Positions 8,680-10,954 of a stretch of 10,954 nt of DNA are shown piece after piece. Numbering within the stretch: position 1 is the first letter of the stretch; every line of letters begins with the position of its first letter. Source of the stretch: Phoronis ovalis (Eukaryota; Phoronida; Phoronidae); NCBI GenBank assembly GCA_028565635.1, contig JAOXYB010057945.1, positions 1 to 10,954 of the forward strand, written 5' to 3'. Both the position numbers and the translations under genes were made by a program. A model generated the notes under the pieces. It was not told where the DNA came from. It was given only the letters and a program-made list of their open reading frames with translations, and did no database searches.

Positions 8680-8777
8680 GACCTCCAGATCAACTTTGTG
8701 CATTCTGAGGATGTAATAAGTCAAACTACAACACTACAAGACAAGTTGTTCTTGAGGTACGGCATATATCTCTATAT
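8680..8777. repeat. TGACCT-rich interspersed repeat, copy 2
   Basis: This is the partner of the intron 2 copy at 4500-4598, in the same orientation and ungapped over 86 bases (about 70% by eye). It overlaps an open frame at 8599-8826, whose predicted peptide is therefore probably repeat-derived and not a gene. Confidence 0.6.
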
Positions 8778-9246
8778 AAAAAAAAATCTGACTGTTTTAC
8801 ACCGAGATAATCATACAAGTCATTAAAATGATCCGTCGCCTTGTAACTGATAATTGTAATTGTGCGAACGTTTTGAGCAATAATTAGAAATTTGATCTTT
8901 TGGTTGAAGGTCAACAATGGCCCACGCCAGATATATCACACTTTTAGTGCCATATCCGCATCTCCAAGAGCCTTCGAGATATAGCTTTCTGCAAATTATA
9001 ATGAAATAAAACACACAAACCCAACAGGATTGCTGCTGTAGACAGCTATTTTTACTGGATTTATATGTTGTCAAACTATATAGGGATCGGTTAGAATTCA
9101 TAGGCGCAGGGCCTGAGGAGAAATCCTTATTTTTTTAAAGTAATGTTTCCCATTTACTATTTTTTTCCCTAGGAACCCTCTCGTTGCTCATTAGAAAGTA
9201 TAAACTACCCATTCTTCAATCAGAAACAATTATAAAGCTCCCTAGG

Positions 9247-9496
9247 CTACAGGAAAAGTAGTCCTGGTTCATGACGTTCTGCACTAGCTAGCTCTTGATA
9301 ATCTGACTTGTGAGCTGTGCCAACAGCCACGGAATCTTACATAGCCTATTACAGTACAAGTGCTCAAACTTGAAAATCTATGTAGTTTGGGCACTTTCAC
9401 AGTAATTGACTATGTAAGATTCCATGACTGTTCACACAGCTCACAAATCAGATTATCAAGAGTGCAGAACGTCATGAACCAGGACTACAGGAAAAG
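9247..9496. mobile_element. Foldback element: ~229 bp near-complete hairpin with 12 bp flanking direct repeats
   Basis: The left arm 9259-9344 pairs with the right arm 9410-9487 at all but about 5 positions, except for an 8 bp insertion AGCTAGCT in the left arm (about 9286-9293). The loop folds again: 9348-9370 pairs with 9384-9406 (19 of 23), leaving only about 13 unpaired bases at the tip. The 12-mer CTACAGGAAAAG is directly repeated at 9247-9258 and 9485-9496, the second copy overlapping the arm end by 3 bases. No coding capacity. It may be a palindromic MITE, with the 12-mer as an unusually long target duplication. Transcribed, either strand would form a long double-stranded hairpin. Confidence 0.8.
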
Positions 9497-9503
9497 GCGA
9501 GAT

Positions 9504-9848
9504 AAGCATTGCCAGGGAGAGGGCAGTCAATATGAAAGTGGGTACCCATGTTCCAACATGGCTTTTCAAAAAAGTCCCTAACGAAGTGAAATTCTGCAAA
9601 AAATACACTCCTAAGGAAGTGAGTTTTTTGAAAAAATACACCCTGAAGGAAGTGACTTTTAGGAAAAAACACCCCTAACGAAGTGTCACACCTCCAAAAA
9701 AACACCCCATTTCGTGATTTTAGCCAAAAAAAACAGACCCTAAGCGCGTAACACTCCGGTGGTTCGAAAAACATGCCCTTTCACGTGAAATTAAGTTGGA
9801 ACATGCGTACCCGCTTTCATATTGCCTGCCCCCCCCCCGGAAGCATTG
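9504..9848. mobile_element. MITE with 46 bp TIRs and 8 bp target-site duplication (hAT-like)
   Basis: The 8-mer AAGCATTG is directly repeated at 9504-9511 and 9841-9848. The 329 bp between them starts CCAGGGAG and ends CCCCCCGG. The arms 9512-9557 and 9795-9840 are inverted repeats that align without gaps over 46 bp; the inner 36 bp match at 33 positions. An 8 bp duplication and a CAGGG-like end fit the hAT superfamily, though other superfamilies also make 8 bp duplications. There is no transposase, so it is non-autonomous. The interior consists largely of tandem repeats. Its insertion 7 bp from the neighbouring hairpin's direct repeat suggests a hot spot or nested insertion. Confidence 0.87.
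9577..9738. repeat. ~32 bp tandem repeats inside the MITE
   Basis: Units start at 9577, 9610, 9642 and 9674 (33, 32 and 32 bp apart). Each begins CCTAA/GA.GAAGTG and ends in an A-run followed by CAC. A fifth, weaker unit (about 9706-9738) and a possible sixth follow. The open frames on the - strand here (within 9456-9774) arise from this repetition; their repeated phenylalanine- and glycine-rich peptide is an artefact. Confidence 0.8.
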
Positions 9849-10092
9849 TCGGGTTGAAACCCTTTTTATTCGATGTCACGCTATCAGAACGCGTCATTTT
9901 TATGTGAAATAAGTTGTAAGTATTTGAACATTGTGCGCACTGATATAGTATTTGATTCTTATGACATAGGTAGTTATGTAAGATATTGTTTATTCATAAA
10001 AATAAAAGGTCGCAATAAAAGGTAAGTTAATTTACATCCTTAGCAAATAAAAATTGATTCATTAAGTAACATTTTGTGAAATTTAATTATTC

Positions 10093-10108
10093 GAGAACAA
10101 TTGTTCTC
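10093..10108. repeat. Perfect 16 bp palindrome
   Basis: GAGAACAA is followed directly by its reverse complement TTGTTCTC. It contains AGAACA and TGTTCT half-sites like those of steroid receptors but spaced by 2, not the usual 3, so a receptor site is not claimed. Confidence 0.6.
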
Positions 10109-10659
10109 AAACAGTTTATACAGTTTGTAATAAAAGTATAACTCAATATTCAGCCTCAATCTATGTTTTTCATGGCAAACTATGTTCACCGCACACTGTT
10201 TGGCAGTTGCAATGTAGCAATGATATAGATACGTTACATATGGTACCTTGCCAATAAGTTGGCAGTCTTTTATTGTGAAGTTTGTATCCTCTCTCTGTTC
10301 TGAAAGACCAAGAAAATTAAATAGAGACTGATCCCTAATTAAAATTTATCAACTTATTGTACATAAAATTAAAATTTTTTATAAAATATCTATGTTCAAA
10401 TTATTGACAAAAAGGGTATCAGAGAGCAGGAAAAAGAATATAAAATTCCAAAATTTCCTGAGAGAGGTCCCTCGGACTCACCCAGCACAAGGGAAAGTGA
10501 CCGTTCACTCAACTCCCAAATAATCTCTCTCTCCTAAATAATTTGTTGGTTGGCATCTTTATAAAGCTATACTTGTTATTATGCATCTTGTATGAATGAT
10601 TATGAATAATCCTGCCGTATCCGAAAAAAATGTACGCCTCCCTTTCAGAAAACCCTCAA

Positions 10660-10669
10660 TCCGCCACTG
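10660..10669 (-). mobile_element. Possible orphan hAT-type terminus
   Basis: On the - strand this reads CAGTGGCGGA followed by TTGAGGG, the style of many hAT transposon ends. No matching opposite end or 8 bp duplication was found in the window, so it would be a solo or truncated end. Low confidence on a 10-mer. Confidence 0.3.
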
Positions 10670-10954
10670 ATATGAAGCATACAACAGAAGCATTGATTGA
10701 TTTTGTTTATTAGCTTTTATTTATGTTTATATGCATTCATGAATAAAAACAATTATTTTACAAGTCTTACAAATGTTCCACATAAATTACAATTAAAAGT
10801 AAATCGCACATATTTATGCAAAATGTCCCTGAAACTTCAGAGTGAACGCGTATAAAGATAGACAACTTTTCTCATAATTAACGTGGCGAGAACCGTTAAC
10901 ATATTGTAACTTGCAAAAAATATTGATATTTTCTTTTTTGTGAATTCTGCTTGG

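Larger units (their letters stand above)
9849..10954. other. Gene-free AT-rich stretch to the window end
   Basis: No coding sequence was recognised. A tandem duplicate AATAAAAGGT lies at about 10001-10023. A perfect 16 bp palindrome lies at 10093-10108 and a possible transposon terminus at 10660-10669. The last 280 bases show nothing distinctive. Confidence 0.5.

Noticed and set aside
8599-8826. Open frame encoding a SQDEKRLARILYN-like peptide, briefly reminiscent of a receptor N-terminus
   Set aside because: No convincing splice sites or continuing exons were found, and most of it lies in a TGACCT-rich repeat also present in intron 2.
9762-9772. GGTTCGAAA as a tRNA or SINE B-box
   Set aside because: No A-box, no cloverleaf and no acceptor stem around it; it lies inside the MITE.
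9456-9774. Open frames on the - strand with repeated phenylalanine- and glycine-rich units
   Set aside because: They are translations of the ~32 bp tandem repeats and TIR of the MITE.
10093-10108. AGAACA/TGTTCT palindrome as a steroid-receptor element
   Set aside because: The spacer is 2 bases where the classic site has 3, and there is no gene nearby to regulate.

Overview
The window looks like nuclear DNA of an invertebrate animal, most plausibly a mollusc such as a bivalve. It is AT-rich, has one intron-containing gene with GT-AG introns of 2.4 and 1.4 kb, and is otherwise long non-coding sequence with small non-autonomous DNA transposons, degenerate minisatellites and TGACCT-rich interspersed repeats. 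The taxon is an inference from style and repeats. No operon-like, bacterial, rRNA, tRNA or CRISPR structure was seen.

The only supported protein-coding gene is on the + strand: three coding exons at 711-875, 3258-3566 and 4947-5585, both introns in phase 0, predicted product 370 aa. Reading across the junctions gives an unusual order of domains: an N-terminal C3HC4 RING-type zinc finger (about residues 25-70), a ubiquitin-like beta-grasp domain (about 108-187), and a C-terminal TerD-like domain (about 200-365). TerD is best known from bacterial tellurite and stress resistance operons. No exon shows the architecture alone: the RING is cut between its 5th and 6th zinc ligands and the ubiquitin-like fold is cut at its centre. 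The gene can be read as a putative E3-type ubiquitin regulator whose sensing or ligand-binding module is TerD; that function is inference.

Layout: 1-710 is 5' flank with no recognisable coding sequence. 876-3257 is intron 1, which holds a ~910 bp element with ~127 bp inverted terminal arms (1888-2798) and, inside it, a perfect 20+20 bp hairpin (2162-2203). 3567-4946 is intron 2, which holds poly-G and poly-C tracts and one copy of a TGACCT-rich repeat. Possible poly(A) signals follow the stop at 5665 and 5699.

From about 5.7 kb to the end no gene was found. That part holds a ~31 bp minisatellite (6841-6962, degenerate copies from about 6709), a second copy of the TGACCT-rich repeat (8680-8777), a ~229 bp near-complete hairpin flanked by 12 bp direct repeats (9247-9496), a MITE with 46 bp TIRs, a perfect 8 bp target-site duplication and internal ~32 bp tandem repeats (9504-9848), and a possible orphan hAT-type terminus (about 10660).
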